DNA of 64,000 nucleotides from Closterium sp. Naga37s-1 (lineage: Eukaryota; Streptophyta; Zygnematophyceae; Desmidiales; Closteriaceae), in the NCBI GenBank assembly GCA_947471745.1, contig CANJKZ010000952.1:1656001-1720000 (forward strand), read 5' to 3'. This document shows positions 32,184-43,500 of the stretch, piece by piece. Under the pieces are notes generated by a model. It worked only from the letters and a program-made list of their open reading frames with translations. It was not told the origin of the DNA and did not search any database. A program made the translations under genes and the position numbers. Each line of letters opens with the position of its first letter. The first letter of the stretch is position 1.

Positions 32184-32234
32184 GGTGGGCCCTTAAAAAA
32201 AATCGGTCCTAGCGGAGGACCTGCTCTGAAACCA
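32184..32234 (-). promoter_or_regulatory. Copia-A primer site, perfect hairpin and GGGCCCACC box
   Basis: On the minus strand TGGTTTCAGAGCAGG (32220-32234) is followed by GGTCCT CCGCT AGGACC (32205-32221), a perfect 6-bp stem with a 5-base loop. An A/T run and GGGCCCACC (32184-32192) follow. Confidence 0.7.
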
Positions 32235-32372
32235 TGTCAGAAAGAACGAAACAGGAATGATTGACTAGCAGCAGAATGTGAGTACAAGTGTGACAAACCT
32301 AGTTCTGTACCCCCTAGAGGCTAACCCACAATAGCCTACACAAATATAACACATACAATGTTTGACAAAGGA

Positions 32373-32707
32373 AAGTGACGGGAATTTATAAGGTGAATCC
32401 TAGCTAGGTGATGAGGTCGGGCGAAGGATGGCTCGGCGATGTTGCGATTGGGGCGGGGCCGACTCGGGAGTGGTTCGGTGCGACGAAATAGGCCGAACAG
32501 GTTTGTCGCGTGACCCTCGGGATGGCCTCACTAATGAGTGCCTTAGGAAAGTTTTAAAAATCCTTACGAAGTCTGTGACTTGTTGCAATTCCGTCCCTTT
32601 GGTAATAATCGAAGCTTAGATGACATGGCCAGACCCTCGGACATCCCCACGCAAAGGAGTTGAGCGTATGACAAACTCCCCAGGGATAAAATCCCTCGTA
32701 GGGTATT
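32373..32707. other. Spacer between Copia-A copy 2 and Copia-E
   Basis: About 330 bases with no ORF or repeat I can support. It may contain the rest of the LTR remnant that starts at 23400. Its last five bases are the left Copia-E target duplication. Confidence 0.45.
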
Positions 32708-33853
32708 TGTCAACGGGAGTTGTATGTTGGCCCCGTCCACGCTTGGGCGGAGCCGACTTTGTGGTTGGGTGTACGGGAGGTATAGCCGACTTGCAGCAGT
32801 GGGCGACGCCGACTTGGGCGAGCTGGTCGACGGGGTTGGTCGACTTGCACAGGGCCATTGCAATGCCGCCGACTTCAGAAGCCGGCGGCCGACTTCAACT
32901 GGTGGTCGGCGATGTGGCACGTCGACCTGGAAGTCGGCGCCGACTTGCAAGGTCACCGACTTGCAAGGTCACCGACTTGCAAGGTCGCCGACTTGCAAGG
33001 TCGCCGACTTGGGAGGTCGCCGACTTGCGAGGTCGCCGACTTCAAGAGGTCGGCCCGGGAGTCGGCGCCGACGTAGAAGGGGCGTCGACTTGGTGACGCC
33101 GACTTCGGGTAGCCGACTTGGGTGGTCGGCTGACGATTGTGCTGGTCGACGTGGAACTGGTCGACCAGGAGTGACGTCGACCTGGAGCTGGTCGACCAGG
33201 GGTGTGGTCGACCTGGTGAGGTCGACTGGAGGTGGCCGTCGACTTGGGAGGTCGACAGGCACATACAGGAGCAGCTGGTCGACGTGGTTGCCCGGTCGAC
33301 CAGGTTACCTGGGTGACGAGGTTCTGCGGAAGAGTGCGACGGTCGCCCAAGCGATGTTGGCGAGACTGACCTCGGTGGTGGTATCCCGAGGTCGACGTGG
33401 TGGATCAGGTGGAATCGTCAGCACGAGGATGACTTGGTGTGTGCGTTGTGCAGGTGACGAGGCTCAGCACGCCAATCATCTGCGAGCACCTGCGAAGCTG
33501 GTGCGCTGCTGTTCTGCGGGAGCAACGCTGGCACGCCGTCGCCCTGCAGCGTTGGCACGCCGTCGACTTTGCACTGCTGGAGCGCGGTCGACCAAGTCGT
33601 GCTGGAACGCGGTCGACCATGCTGCGCTGGCAGTTGACCAACCTGAATGCTAGCTCTGATGTAGTCTTGTCTTGCCAACCTGATTTTACCATTGTTGTCA
33701 ACTTTCTCTAGTGAAACTCTTGCCAACTTGCCCCGTGAACTAGCAAGCAGTGTGTGCACTAGGAAACCGACTAAGGACCAACGAACGCAGAGATCACACG
33801 AGCACCCGTGCCTAGCTCGTATTCTAGCTCCCGTTGTAGAAGTTTTCTCTGCA
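32708..33853 (+). repeat. Copia-E 5' LTR (1146 bp)
   Basis: The LTR is rich in GTCGAC and CGACTT words. It has six 16-bp units of GACTTGCAAGGTCGCC and variants at about 32940-33040. Its end at 33853 is set by the TSD of the 3' copy and by alignment of all three LTR copies in the window. Confidence 0.88.
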
Positions 33854-33981
33854 TGGTGTGGTGAGCGTGGACGGCACACGACTTACCTTTCAGTCAGGTC
33901 GACGTAGAGGTCACTTACCTAAGTTGTTCGTAGGCCGGCAGCCGTGCAGTCATTAGCGTGCGCGTAGGTGACGCCTAGGGA

Positions 33982-35153
33982 ATGGAGACCCTGGAAGCAC
34001 AGCTGGAGGACGCGAGGACACGCCATGGGGCCCAGGAGTACGGAACGATCCCCTGGGCGGTTGTGGAGGCTGGCATTCGCACCATGTGGGCGACGGTGCA
34101 CCCTTCTCGACCTGCGTCTCCTCGACCGGTGAACACAGAGGGCGGCGCCGACGTGGGCGTCAACGCCGGTGGTGACCAGGTCAGCAGCAGTGCGGGAGGC
34201 ACGTCGAGGCAGAGAGGTGTGATACACGCCGATGAAGTCGGCGACGTTCAGGCGCGAGGGATGCGGTCGACGGCGGCTGCAGGCACCTCGCAGGGCGACG
34301 TCGGAGGTCGACGAAGCGGACTGTCGCCGATGTCGGCGACCCACGTGACAGCGAGCGGGATTGCGCCGAGCTACGGCTACTTCAAGTTTACGCCGGACAG
34401 GATCTCGGTCACCCCCCTGCTGGCGGTCGACCCGACATCCTCACCTGGAAGGAAGCTATGGAGCCCCAGCTGGAGATGGCCGGGCTGATCGGCTTCGCCC
34501 AAGGAACCATGGCGACACCGGACGACCCTAACCTGCGAGCAGAGTTTCGCGCCGTGCAGTTGTTGACCTTCACTGTCATCTCGCGGTGCTGCTCGCCGGG
34601 CGTGCAGATCGCCTTGAAGTGGTGTCAGGAGTACCTCGACGCCGGCCACCAGGCGTGGGACTTCATCGAGTCGACCTACCAAGTCACCGACGACTTGTTC
34701 ATCGCCCAGCTGGAGGGGCAGCTGACGCACCTGCGTATGGGCGACGAGGAGACAGCGACCGACTACTGCAACCGGGCCCGGCGAATTCTCGCCACCATCA
34801 GGATGGCCGGCGCGCAGTACTCGACGGCGTCGTACGTCACCCACGTCATGCAGGGACTCTCGAGCAGCTACAACCTGCTGAAGCGGCTGTCGATGGCGCC
34901 GAGCACGAGGACGACGCTCAACGAGGACAACTTGACCTCGTACATCCTGCAGGACGAGGCGATGCAAAAGGCAGAGCGGTCCCAGGAGCTCTTGGCACAG
35001 GCGCACTTCGTCGCCCCGGCGAAGCAAGGAGGTCGACCGGGGCAGCGCGGGCAGTCTGGCGGCGGTGGTAGCAGTGGCTAGTAGCCGACCAAGGAAGTCA
35101 ACAAGAGGAAGTCAACCAAGGACAGCGGTCGAGGAGGAGGAGGTCGACGTCGG
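33982..35153 (+). pseudogene. Copia-E Gag, frameshifted and with tandem TAG codons
   Basis: The frame from 33982 (METLEAQLEDARTRHG) shifts near 34430. The main gag frame then reads DILTWKEAMEPQLEMAGLIGFAQGT...QIALKWCQEYLDAGHQAWDFIESTYQ...LEGQLTHLRMGDEETATDYCNRARRI, a UBN2/Retrotran_gag-like fold. At 35079-35084 two consecutive TAGs interrupt an otherwise open frame. This is a different gag from Copia-A to -D: it has no poly-glycine tract and a standard zinc knuckle follows. Confidence 0.82.
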
Positions 35154-35714
35154 GAGTGCTGGCTGTGCGGCGACCCCGATCACCTCTCCTTCGAGTGCCC
35201 CGACCGCAGTGACTCCGACGACGACGACGCTAAGGGAGGCCGCGGGAGGTCTGGCAGTCGTCGTCCTCGTCGAGGAGGAAACAAGCCGCGCAAGGAGAAG
35301 CAGTCGACGACGTCGACCTCGGCGAAGGACGCCGACTCCTCTGCTGGCGGCAAGGGGCGGGACGACAAGACGGCGTCGTGCTCACTGGTCGGCGTCGTGG
35401 AGCCGACCGTCTCGCTGGCGCCGGAGGCCGGAGAGGACTTCCAGGCAGTGGCGGCAGCTGTGCAGGCGAACCCGGCGGTAGTCCTGCTCGATAGCGGCTG
35501 CTCCCACCACCTGATGGGGACGAAGGAAGTCTTCGTCGACCTACAGCCGAGCGGCTCCATCAAGCACATGCGCGGCTTCAATGGGGCGCTGCAGGACGTC
35601 CAGGGCCGCGGCACCGTCGCCCTGCAAGGGGAGGCCGGGAAGCAGGTGCTCATCCCCGACGTGCTGTACGTCCTGGGTGTGCGGGCCAACCTGCTGTCGT
35701 CCGGCCAACTGTAG
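35154..35714 (+). pseudogene. Copia-E zinc knuckle and protease
   Basis: In the gag frame, ECWLCGDPDHLSFECPD is a canonical CX2CX4HX4C knuckle that would bind element RNA. A basic Lys/Arg-Gly stretch and the aspartic protease LLDSGCSHHLMG with downstream IPDVLYVLGVRANLLSSGQL follow. An in-frame TAG at 35712-35714 falls where a Gln codon would be natural before EHGVKL. Confidence 0.84.
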
Positions 35715-35723
35715 GAGCACGGT

Positions 35724-37886
35724 GTGAAGCTGCAGGAGGACGGCGACGGGATGCTGCTCGTCTCAGCAGCGGGAGAGGTGCTCGGTCGGGCGACGTACTC
35801 CGGGCGTGTCCTCTGCACCGACCTGCGTCCATGCTCACCGAGGTCGACGTCGCCCACGCCGGAGGTTGTGGCCTTGCGGGCGATCGTCTCGAAGACGAAG
35901 TCGACGCCTGACAGGATGCATGCAAGGCTTGCACATGCCGGCATGGACACCATACGGAGCTCGGCGAAGCATGAGGTCGCTACTGGGCTGGATCTCAAGT
36001 CAGCGACAGGCGCCGACTCACCGTGTGTCTCGTGCGTCGGCGGGAAGCTGGCGCGGCACACCTTCCCCGACCAAGGCTCCGACGCCGACGACGTGCTGGC
36101 CGTTGTGCACATCGACCTGTGCGGGCCGTTCCGCGTGGCTGCCAAGGACGGCAGCTTGTACTTCATGCTGCTCAAGGACCGCAAGACCCGCTTCGTGTGG
36201 GTGAGACTGGTCGCCAAGAAGTCGGATGTGCTGCTGGAGTTCCAGAAGTGGCTGGTGCTGGTGGAGAGGCAGACGAAGAAGTCGGTGCTGATGCTTCGCT
36301 CCGACCGCGGAGGGGAGTTCCTCGGAAAGAAGTTCACCAACTTCGTGGACGGCAAGGGGATCATCCACGACCTCACCTGCCCGTACACCCCGCAGCAGAA
36401 CGGCATGGCGGAGCGGGAGATGAGGACGGTGGTTGAGTCGGTGCGGAAGATGCTGCTGCACATGGGCGTGCAGCAACACTGGTGGCACCTCGCTCTGCGG
36501 CAGGCCATCTGGGTCCGCAACTGCCTTCAGAGGTCGACGCTGCCGTTGGGGACGACGCCGTACCAGCTGCTGACCGGGCAGAAGCCAGAATTGTCGCTGG
36601 CGCGGGCGTGGGGCTGCATGGCGCAGTTCCTCGTCCCCGAGCAGCGGCGTGGTGGGAAGCTGAAGCCGAAGGCCAAGTGGGGCCTTCACCTCGCCGTGTC
36701 GAAGGAGAGCAAGGGCTGGGAGCTCCTCGACATCGCCGACAACCGGGTGGTCACCACGTCGGACGTGGTGTTCTACGAGGATCTGTCGCTGGCCGAGTGG
36801 AAGTCGGAGCACGGGCCGGTGTCAGGACGGACGCCGACCACCCTGCCGACCGACACCTCGACGGGGACGCTGCCTCTACTCGCCGAGGTCGGTGAGCTTG
36901 CTGTTGAGGATGTCGAGGACGTCCACCCTCCTTCCTCTTCCCCTTCCCCTCCGACCCCTGCCCCTCCCCTCGTGGCCGACCTGCGCGGGCTGACTTCTGA
37001 GTTGGCCTCCGGCGATGAGGGGAGTCGTGGGACGTCGCCTTCGGCGCCGGCCATGGGCATCGCCGGTGGCCGATGTGACGAGCGGCAAGTCGACGTGGGA
37101 GTGAAGTCGACGTTGACAGGGGAGGATCAGGTCGAGGAGGTGCAGCCGACTTGGGTAAAGTCGGCAAAGCAGGCAGCAGGGCAGCAGTCAACAGGGGAGC
37201 AGGCAGCGGTGAAGCCGACCACGGAGCAGTCGGCAACCAGGCAGTCGGCAGAGGAGCCGACCACAGGGGAGAAGTCGGCCAGGAAGCCGACCCAGGTGCA
37301 GCAGGGCGACGAGGGCAGCAAAGCCGGTGACGAAGGAGGGGACGCCGAGGAGTCCACCGACAGCGACGTGGTGGAGGTTCGGCCTGAATCCCGGAGCTCA
37401 GGCCGACTTCGGAGGCCACCCGACTTCTTCGTCCCTGCTGTCTTCACCACGGTGTACGACATCGACGAGGACGACGACCTGGCGTATGACGACGCCGAGG
37501 AGGATGAGGAGTTTCCGGAGCTCGACCCCGACATGCATGCCGACCCCGAACACCGTTGGGATATCTCGACGATGACGGTGAAGGATGCGTTGGCGAGCTG
37601 GAAGGGCCCGGCGGTGAAGGCCGCCATGGAGGAGGAGATCCGCAGCCTCATCAACATGGGCACTTGGGAGCTGGTCGAACGCCCGCCGGGAGTGAACATC
37701 ATGAAGAACCGGTGGGTATTGACGACGAAGTACCACGTCGACGACACCGTTGAGCGCGAGAAGGCGAGGCTGGTCTTGAAGGGCTTCACCCAAGTGTATG
37801 GCGCCGACTACGACGAGACGTTTGCGCCGGTGGGCAGCTACGTCACGCTGAGGATCTTCCTCAGCATGTCCTCAACCTCAACCTGA
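35724..37886 (+). pseudogene. Copia-E integrase, linker and start of RT
   Basis: The frame contains the integrase finger (HARLAHAGMD...CVSCVGG), core residues in VHIDLCGPF, LRSDRGGEFLG and TPQQNGMAEREMR, and the C-terminal domain (KWGLHLAVSKESKGWELLDI). A charged linker with repeated KPTTEQSA-type units leads into RT (WELVERPPGVNIMKNRWVLTTKYH, KARLVLKGFTQVYGADYDETFAPV). A small deletion near 37870 ends the frame at TGA 37886; RT continues in another frame. Integrase motifs are intact. Confidence 0.87.
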
Positions 37887-38548
37887 TGCAGCTTGACATG
37901 AAGAGCGCCTTCTTGCAGAGCAAGCTCGACCGGGTGCTCTACATGTCCCAGCCGGACTACTTCAACGACCGAACCGGCCGGGTCTGCAAGCTGCTGAAGA
38001 GCCTGTACGGGCTGAAGCAGTCGCCGCTGTTGTGGTACTTGGCGCTCAACGACGTGCTAGTCGGTGCCGGGTGGAAGAAGAGCCAGGTCGACGAGGCTCT
38101 GTACTTCAAGGTCGGCGACGACGGAGTGGCCTGATGGGTGCTGGTCTACGTCGACGACCTGCTCGCCGCCAGCAGCAGCACCGAGATGCTGAAGGAGTTG
38201 AAGGGGCTGCTGGAGTCCGCCTTTGAACTGCGTGAGATCTCGCCGGTGCAGAAGTACCTCGGGCTGGAGATCGTCCGCGACAGGTCGGCGGGGAAGCTGT
38301 GGCTGCACCAGCAGGGCTACACCGACAAGCTGTGTAGGCGCTTCATTGACGAGGAGCAGACCAGGCGCACCCCGAAGACGCCGGTCTCGGTCGACGCCTA
38401 CGCCGAGCTCACCTTCGACGAAGAGGAGGCACAGGAGCGACAGGAGGAGGAGTACCGGCAGAAGGTCGGCTCGCTGCAGTTCGCGGCGACGACGACGAGG
38501 CCAGACATTACCTTCGTCTGCAGCAAGCTGGGGAGCGGCTCACGGTGA
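37886..38548 (+). pseudogene. Copia-E RT, central and C-terminal part
   Basis: The shifted frame gives MQLDMKSAFLQSKLDRVLYMSQPDYF, KSLYGLKQSPLLWY, a TGA at 38132-38134, then LVYVDDLLAASSS with the YVDD active site, KYLGLEIVRDR and the thumb. The frame is lost again near 38540, within SKLGSG. Confidence 0.85.
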
Positions 38549-39156
38549 GGAGCGACCAGCACTGGCGTGAGGTTGACCACTGCCTCGCCTACCTCGCCAA
38601 CACGCGTGACACCGCCCTGGAGTTCGGCGGTGGACCTGAGTCGCTGGAGCTGGTCGGCTACGTGGACGCCGACGACGTCGGTGACAAGCAGAACAGGACG
38701 AGCACGGGTGGCTACGTGTTCGTCTATGAAGGGGCCGCAGTCTCCTGGTCGAGCCAGCGCATCAAGTGCGAGACGTTGTCGTCGACCGAGTCGGAGTACG
38801 TGGCGGCCGTCGAAGCCGGCAAGGAGGGACGTCGCCTTCGCTTCCTCCTTGCAGAGTTCCGGCAGCTGGACGCCGGGAAGCCGACTGTCCTCCGGGTGGA
38901 CAACAAGTCGGCCATCACAGTCGCCGAGGGCATGGGGTTGACGGGCAACCTCAAGCACATGGAGCGGCGACAAGCCTGGCTGCAGCACATGGTGAAGCGC
39001 GGGAAGTTTTTGCTGAAGTACATCCCAACCACTGAGCAGCCGACCGACTTCCTGACAAAGGCGCTGCACTACCCGGCCTTCAACCGGTGCTCCGTTGCAA
39101 TTGGCCAAGTGCGCCTGGCCAATGTGAGCGACGGTGACAACGACGTGCAGCACTAG
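38545..39156 (+). CDS. Copia-E RNase H, open to the C-terminus
   Basis: Contains GYVDADDVGDKQNRTSTGGYVF, SSTESEYVAAVEAGKEGRRLRFL, VDNKSAITVAEG and TEQPTDFLTKALHYPAF, the acidic and His motifs of a copia RNase H. It ends at TAG 39156 about 130 bp before the 3' LTR. The frame is intact in itself, but the protein start lies upstream in another frame. Confidence 0.86.
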   Translation: MRSDQHWREVDHCLAYLANTRDTALEFGGGPESLELVGYVDADDVGDKQNRTSTGGYVFVYEGAAVSWSSQRIKCETLSSTESEYVAAVEAGKEGRRLRFLLAEFRQLDAGKPTVLRVDNKSAITVAEGMGLTGNLKHMERRQAWLQHMVKRGKFLLKYIPTTEQPTDFLTKALHYPAFNRCSVAIGQVRLANVSDGDNDVQH

Positions 39157-39289
39157 GTGCCATGCCCTCTTGTATGGCTGGTGCGGTGGACGACGTGCTG
39201 TGTGTTGGGTGCACGTCGACGAGCTATTCTCCAAGGAGTACTGCCGAGTGGACTTGGGGGGGGGGCCAAGCGTGAACGCGGCAGGGGAG

Positions 39290-40497
39290 TGTCAACGGGA
39301 GTTGTGTGTTGGCCCCGTCCACGCTTGGGCGGAGCCGACTTTGTGGTTGGGTGTACGGGAGGTACAGCCGACTTGCAGCAGTGGGCGACGCCGACTTGGG
39401 CGAGCTGGTCGACGGGGTTGGTCGACTTGCACAGGGCCACTGCAATGCCGCCGACTTCAGAAGCCGGCGGCCGACTTCAACTGGTGGTCGGCGATGTGGC
39501 ACGTCGACCTGGAAGTCGGCGCCGACTTTCAAGGTCACCGACTTGCAAGGTCACCGACTTGCAAGGTCGCCGACTTGCAAGGTCGCCGACTTGCAAGGTC
39601 GCCGACTTGCAAGGTCGCCGACTTGCAAGGTCGCCGACTTGCAAGGTCGCCGACTTGGGAGGTCGCCGACTTGCGAGGTCGCCGACTTCAAGAGGTCGGC
39701 CCGGGAGTCGGCGCCGACGTAGAAGGGGCGTCGACTTGGTGACGCCGACTTCGGGTAGCTGACTCGGGTGGTCGGCTGACGACTGTGCTGGTCGACGTGG
39801 AACTGGTCGATCAGGAGTGACGTCGACCTGGAGCTGGTCGGCCAGGGGTGTGGTCGACCTGGTGAGGTCGACTGGAGGTGGCCGTCGACTTGGGAGGTCG
39901 ACAGGCACATACAGGAGCAGCTGGTCGACGTGGTTGCTCGGTCGACCAGGTTACCTGGGTGACGAGGTTCTGCGGAAGAGTGCGACGGTCGCCCAGGCGA
40001 TGTTGGCGAGACTGACCTCGGTGGTGGTATCCCGAGGTCGACGTGGCGGATCAGGTGGAGCCGTCAGCACGAGGATGACTTGGTGTGTGCGTTGTGCAGG
40101 TGACGAGGCTCAGCACGCCAATCATCTGCGAGCACCTGCGAAGCTGGTGCGCTGCTGTTCTGCGGGAGCAACGCTGGCACGCCGTCGCCCTGCAGCGTTG
40201 GCACGCCGTCGACTTTGCACTGCTGGAGCGCGGTCGACCAAGTCGTGCTGGAACGCGGTCGACCATGCTGCGCTGGCAGTTGACCAACCTGAATGCTAGC
40301 TCTGATGTAGTCTTCTTGCCAACCTGATTTTACCATTGTTGTCAACTTTCTCTAGTGAAACTCTTGCCAACTTGCCCCGTGAACTAGCAAGCAGTGTGTG
40401 CACTAGGAAACCGACTAAGGACCAACGAACGCAGAGATCACACGAGCACCCGTGCCTAGCCCGTAGTCTAGCTCCCGTTGTAGAAGTTATCTCCGCA
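39290..40497 (+). repeat. Copia-E 3' LTR (1208 bp)
   Basis: It matches 32708-33853 with about 16 substitutions. It has ten rather than six 16-bp units at about 39530-39690 and lacks two bases near 40313. Confidence 0.9.
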
Positions 40498-40502
40498 GTA
40501 TT

Positions 40503-43500
40503 ATGCCGGGTAAAAAAAAGCCTGCGGGAATCCCCAGCAAGACACTCGAGCAATTACAGGTGTTCCGGGTTAAAGGCTCTGACCAAAAGAGTCCCCTTTC
40601 CCCCTTGAGTAGAGTTTTCCGATAATGCCTAGGGTTGGCCCGACCCCTATAGTCCCTTTTTTGGCGGGAAATTTTGCATCTTGACCAAATCATTGCACAA
40701 ACGCTCCGCAGCCAATCAGAGGCTCCAGATCGAACCAGCCCAACATTCAGGGAAAACGACAAAGACGTGATTTTTTATTCGATAATTAACTTTAAAGTTG
40801 TAAGTAATTGTTTCTCTTGACCGTGATTACTTCTCAATCCTGTCGTGCGGTCTCCAGCGCGCTCGACGATGACATGTCATTTATCCCGCTTACAGGGTAA
40901 AGCAGAAGTTTTTGCCTTCTATTCGACCCCCAAACCATAATTGATTTTGTTTTGTTTTGCCCGTTAGTCATGCGACATTGATCAACGCGGAGAACCGTGC
41001 GACGAGAAGTTGAAGCAAGCGCGGTCCAAATCTACGTAAAATACGAAATAAAAAATTTAGTAGCACAAAAACCACTCTTCATGCAATTTTCCTTAACGGG
41101 GCTATGTGTATCGCGTTTTGCCTGGGGTTTGAAGGTTTTCGCACATAGTCCGCGCGCGGCGTGTAATTCCGTCGGACTAAGGCCCTGTTCGATAGCAGGG
41201 TGACCCCAACTGTAAAATTTCTCCCACGGTGGGAGAAAATGGGCGGGAAAGGGTCTACGACTCCATGCGACTGTTGCGACCCCCGTGCGATGAGGTTGAA
41301 TTCCCGCCTGCGCGAACGACCCCCCTGCGATGACACAAGTTTCCCGCCCATGCGAACGACACCCCCTGCGATGACACGAATTTCCCGCCCACGCGAGAAT
41401 ACGAGGCGGGAAGTTTGACCAGGGTTCCTGACTCCACAGCGTGCCCGAACAGTAACTGTAGACGTAATGATTACCAAGTGTATGGGGCAAAGCTTCACAC
41501 GGTGTGGGAATGGTTGTGACACCTGCTTTTCAACCAAGCCACTTCATTCAGTTTTTATGGGGTCCAGGAGTATTGTTTTTCTGCCCGGCGCAAGGGTACA
41601 AATAAGTGTTTCTTGTATGCCAATACCATTTGAAACGGTTGTCACCGAAATGAACCACGCGGTAGAAATTTCAGCTGGAATTTATGTTTGCGGCTCATTT
41701 TCCGGACGAAGACCGTGAAAACTCGTTCCACTTCAATCGACCGTTGAGGTTCAGATGTTTCACTTCTTCCCGCCATTTCTGTTGCAGGCAATGACCTGGC
41801 ACCAATAATTACATTGGCTGCGTTCTGCAGGCATCTCCCTTGGGAGGGAGGTGGGGGGGCGAAGGGAAATGACGATGGTTCCGAGGCAGTTTCCCCTTCG
41901 AATCCCCCCCCCCCCGCTACAACCGAAAGTTGGAAATTTCGGGTTTAGGGTGCGAAGCTGCTGAAGGTAAATGCCGAAAAAACAGCCACAATTTCCAACG
42001 CACAGAGGTGGGGTACAGAGAACAGCGCGAAATCAGAAAAAGGGTTGAATTTTAGCAAGGGGCTACCATGTAGAAAAAATGGCGCCCAAGCACTCCCTCC
42101 AGCAACACACAAACCTCGGTTGGTGGCTTGTGCTTTTCTAACCTAGGTTGACGCGTCCCTGTTTGGGCTACTTAAGGGAGGGGCTGTTTGCTTTCTAGGG
42201 TTCAACCGTGGTGTTCCCTAACCCAGCGCCTCCCTCCCCCCTCCGTCTCACATCCCGGGCAAGAGCAGTTTTCGAAAGGGGGGGAGGAGGCAAATTTTGC
42301 CAGAGAAGGAAGCTGGGGTGGGGAAATAGGCAGCTTCCTACGCCCTCATATCCACGAGGGTAAATGGCTATTCTGTTGCCATTTACCTTCGTTTACGTTC
42401 GGAGGGTAAATGGGAGGCTCGGATCCATTTTCCGGGCTGACCGGGCGTTTGATCCAAAATACGCAGTTGGGGGAAGGTTCCTATTTACCGCCTCTTCCCC
42501 TCTGTCGTGCCTGCAGAACGCAGCCAATCTGCAGGAAGCGCATCCGATGGTAAACTGCCAGGAAGCAGGGTGAAGCAAATTTCACAGACGTCGCTGGCAG
42601 ACGTCGCTTCACCACACAGTTATGTCTCAACCACTATTAGCAAGTCGCTTTTGAATGTCAGAATCTGATGCGGAGTTATTCTCGCAAATACTCCACGACA
42701 ATGTGCCCCAGGCGATAATATTTCTTCAAAGCGCCACCTCAATCAGTAGCAAGGACGAAAATGGCTCGTCGTTCCGTCGGATCTCGGTGTCACGCGCCGC
42801 TGCGAGCAACGTCGTCGTGCGAGTTAGTACCGCTCCTAGCAACGCTCGCGCTGCTCGCCGCCTTGCTACGGAGTCGCAGCGTTCTCGCTGTGACTGATCC
42901 CGCTCATGGTAGGCGATTCGTTCCTCCGACGGTAGGCGATTCCTTGGGATTCTTAGTGCGATCGATCCGTGATCCCGCACACGGTAGGCGATTCGTTCCG
43001 ACATGTTTCTCGAGTCGTCACGTCGTTTCTTCTGAAGGAATGCTAGCCCTGAAATTACGCCTGCGAATGCCCCGGCGAATCTGCCGAATGCCGAATCCTA
43101 TGATTGAATAGGCAAAGGCGAATCTGCTGGATCCTGTTTCAACCACTCGTAGGATGTCGCAATTAGTTTGAGCGCATTCATCCGGGATGATATTTGGAGC
43201 GGTAATCGTCATTCGCATTCACCCCAATGCTCGGGGGGACCATGTGTCCGCATTTTACACATGTTGAAGCACTGCACCTTTGCCGAGCTCCAGTGGAGTC
43301 TTTCTGGCTGTCAAGTGCAGGAAGTCGGAGAACGATGATTCAGACTGCGGTTTCAAGTTGGGACACCATCAAGTTTTCCCACCATCACAACTTTTCCGAC
43401 GCTGATGGTGTCCAGTTGGGGCAGGCCCCCAGTTTGGACACCGAACCTTGTTTTGGCGAGCGACAGAGGTCGCCTGGATCGCATGATAGGTGTCCAACCG

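Larger units (their letters stand above)
23475..32367 (-). mobile_element. Copia-A copy 2, full-length Ty1/copia retrotransposon carrying TRIM-1
   Basis: Two 133-bp LTRs (23475-23607 and 32235-32367) appear identical and are flanked by the target duplication AAGGA (23470-23474 and 32368-32372). On the minus strand the primer site TGGTTTCAGAGCAGG follows the right LTR and the purine tract CTATGGGGGTG precedes the left LTR. The interior encodes gag, protease, integrase, RT and RNase H, with a nested TRIM-1 in gag, a one-base insertion in the integrase-RT linker and a deletion in RNase H. Indistinguishable LTRs indicate recent insertion although the element could not make its own proteins. Confidence 0.96.
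32708..40497 (+). mobile_element. Copia-E, full-length Ty1/copia element of another lineage with long LTRs
   Basis: LTRs of 1146 bp (32708-33853) and 1208 bp (39290-40497) start TGTCAACGGGAG and end in CA. They are flanked by target duplication GTATT (32703-32707 and 40498-40502). The purine tract GCAGGGGAG precedes the 3' LTR; the primer site TGGTGTGGTGAGC is poor. The 62-bp LTR length difference is fully explained by four extra 16-bp repeat units minus a 2-bp deletion. I count about 16 substitutions between the LTRs, so it is older than Copia-A or -B. The coding region has three TAGs, a TGA and about three frameshifts. Confidence 0.95.

Noticed and set aside
31459-32264. Long repetitive ORFs on both strands (GPVDPARR, RGRRGRKG types)
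   Set aside because: Both come from the 42-bp non-coding leader repeat of Copia-A.
11366-35714. Alternative genetic code with UAG as Gln
   Set aside because: The intact frames (Copia-D 5' half, Copia-A integrase and RT, Copia-F Gag, all RLK exons) contain no internal TAG, and Copia-B RNase H appears to end with TAG; mutation of CAG is simpler. Kept as a testable alternative in the findings.
42655-42897. 80-codon ORF upstream of the RLK gene
   Set aside because: No similarity to any family I know, no splice or repeat support, and a size expected by chance.
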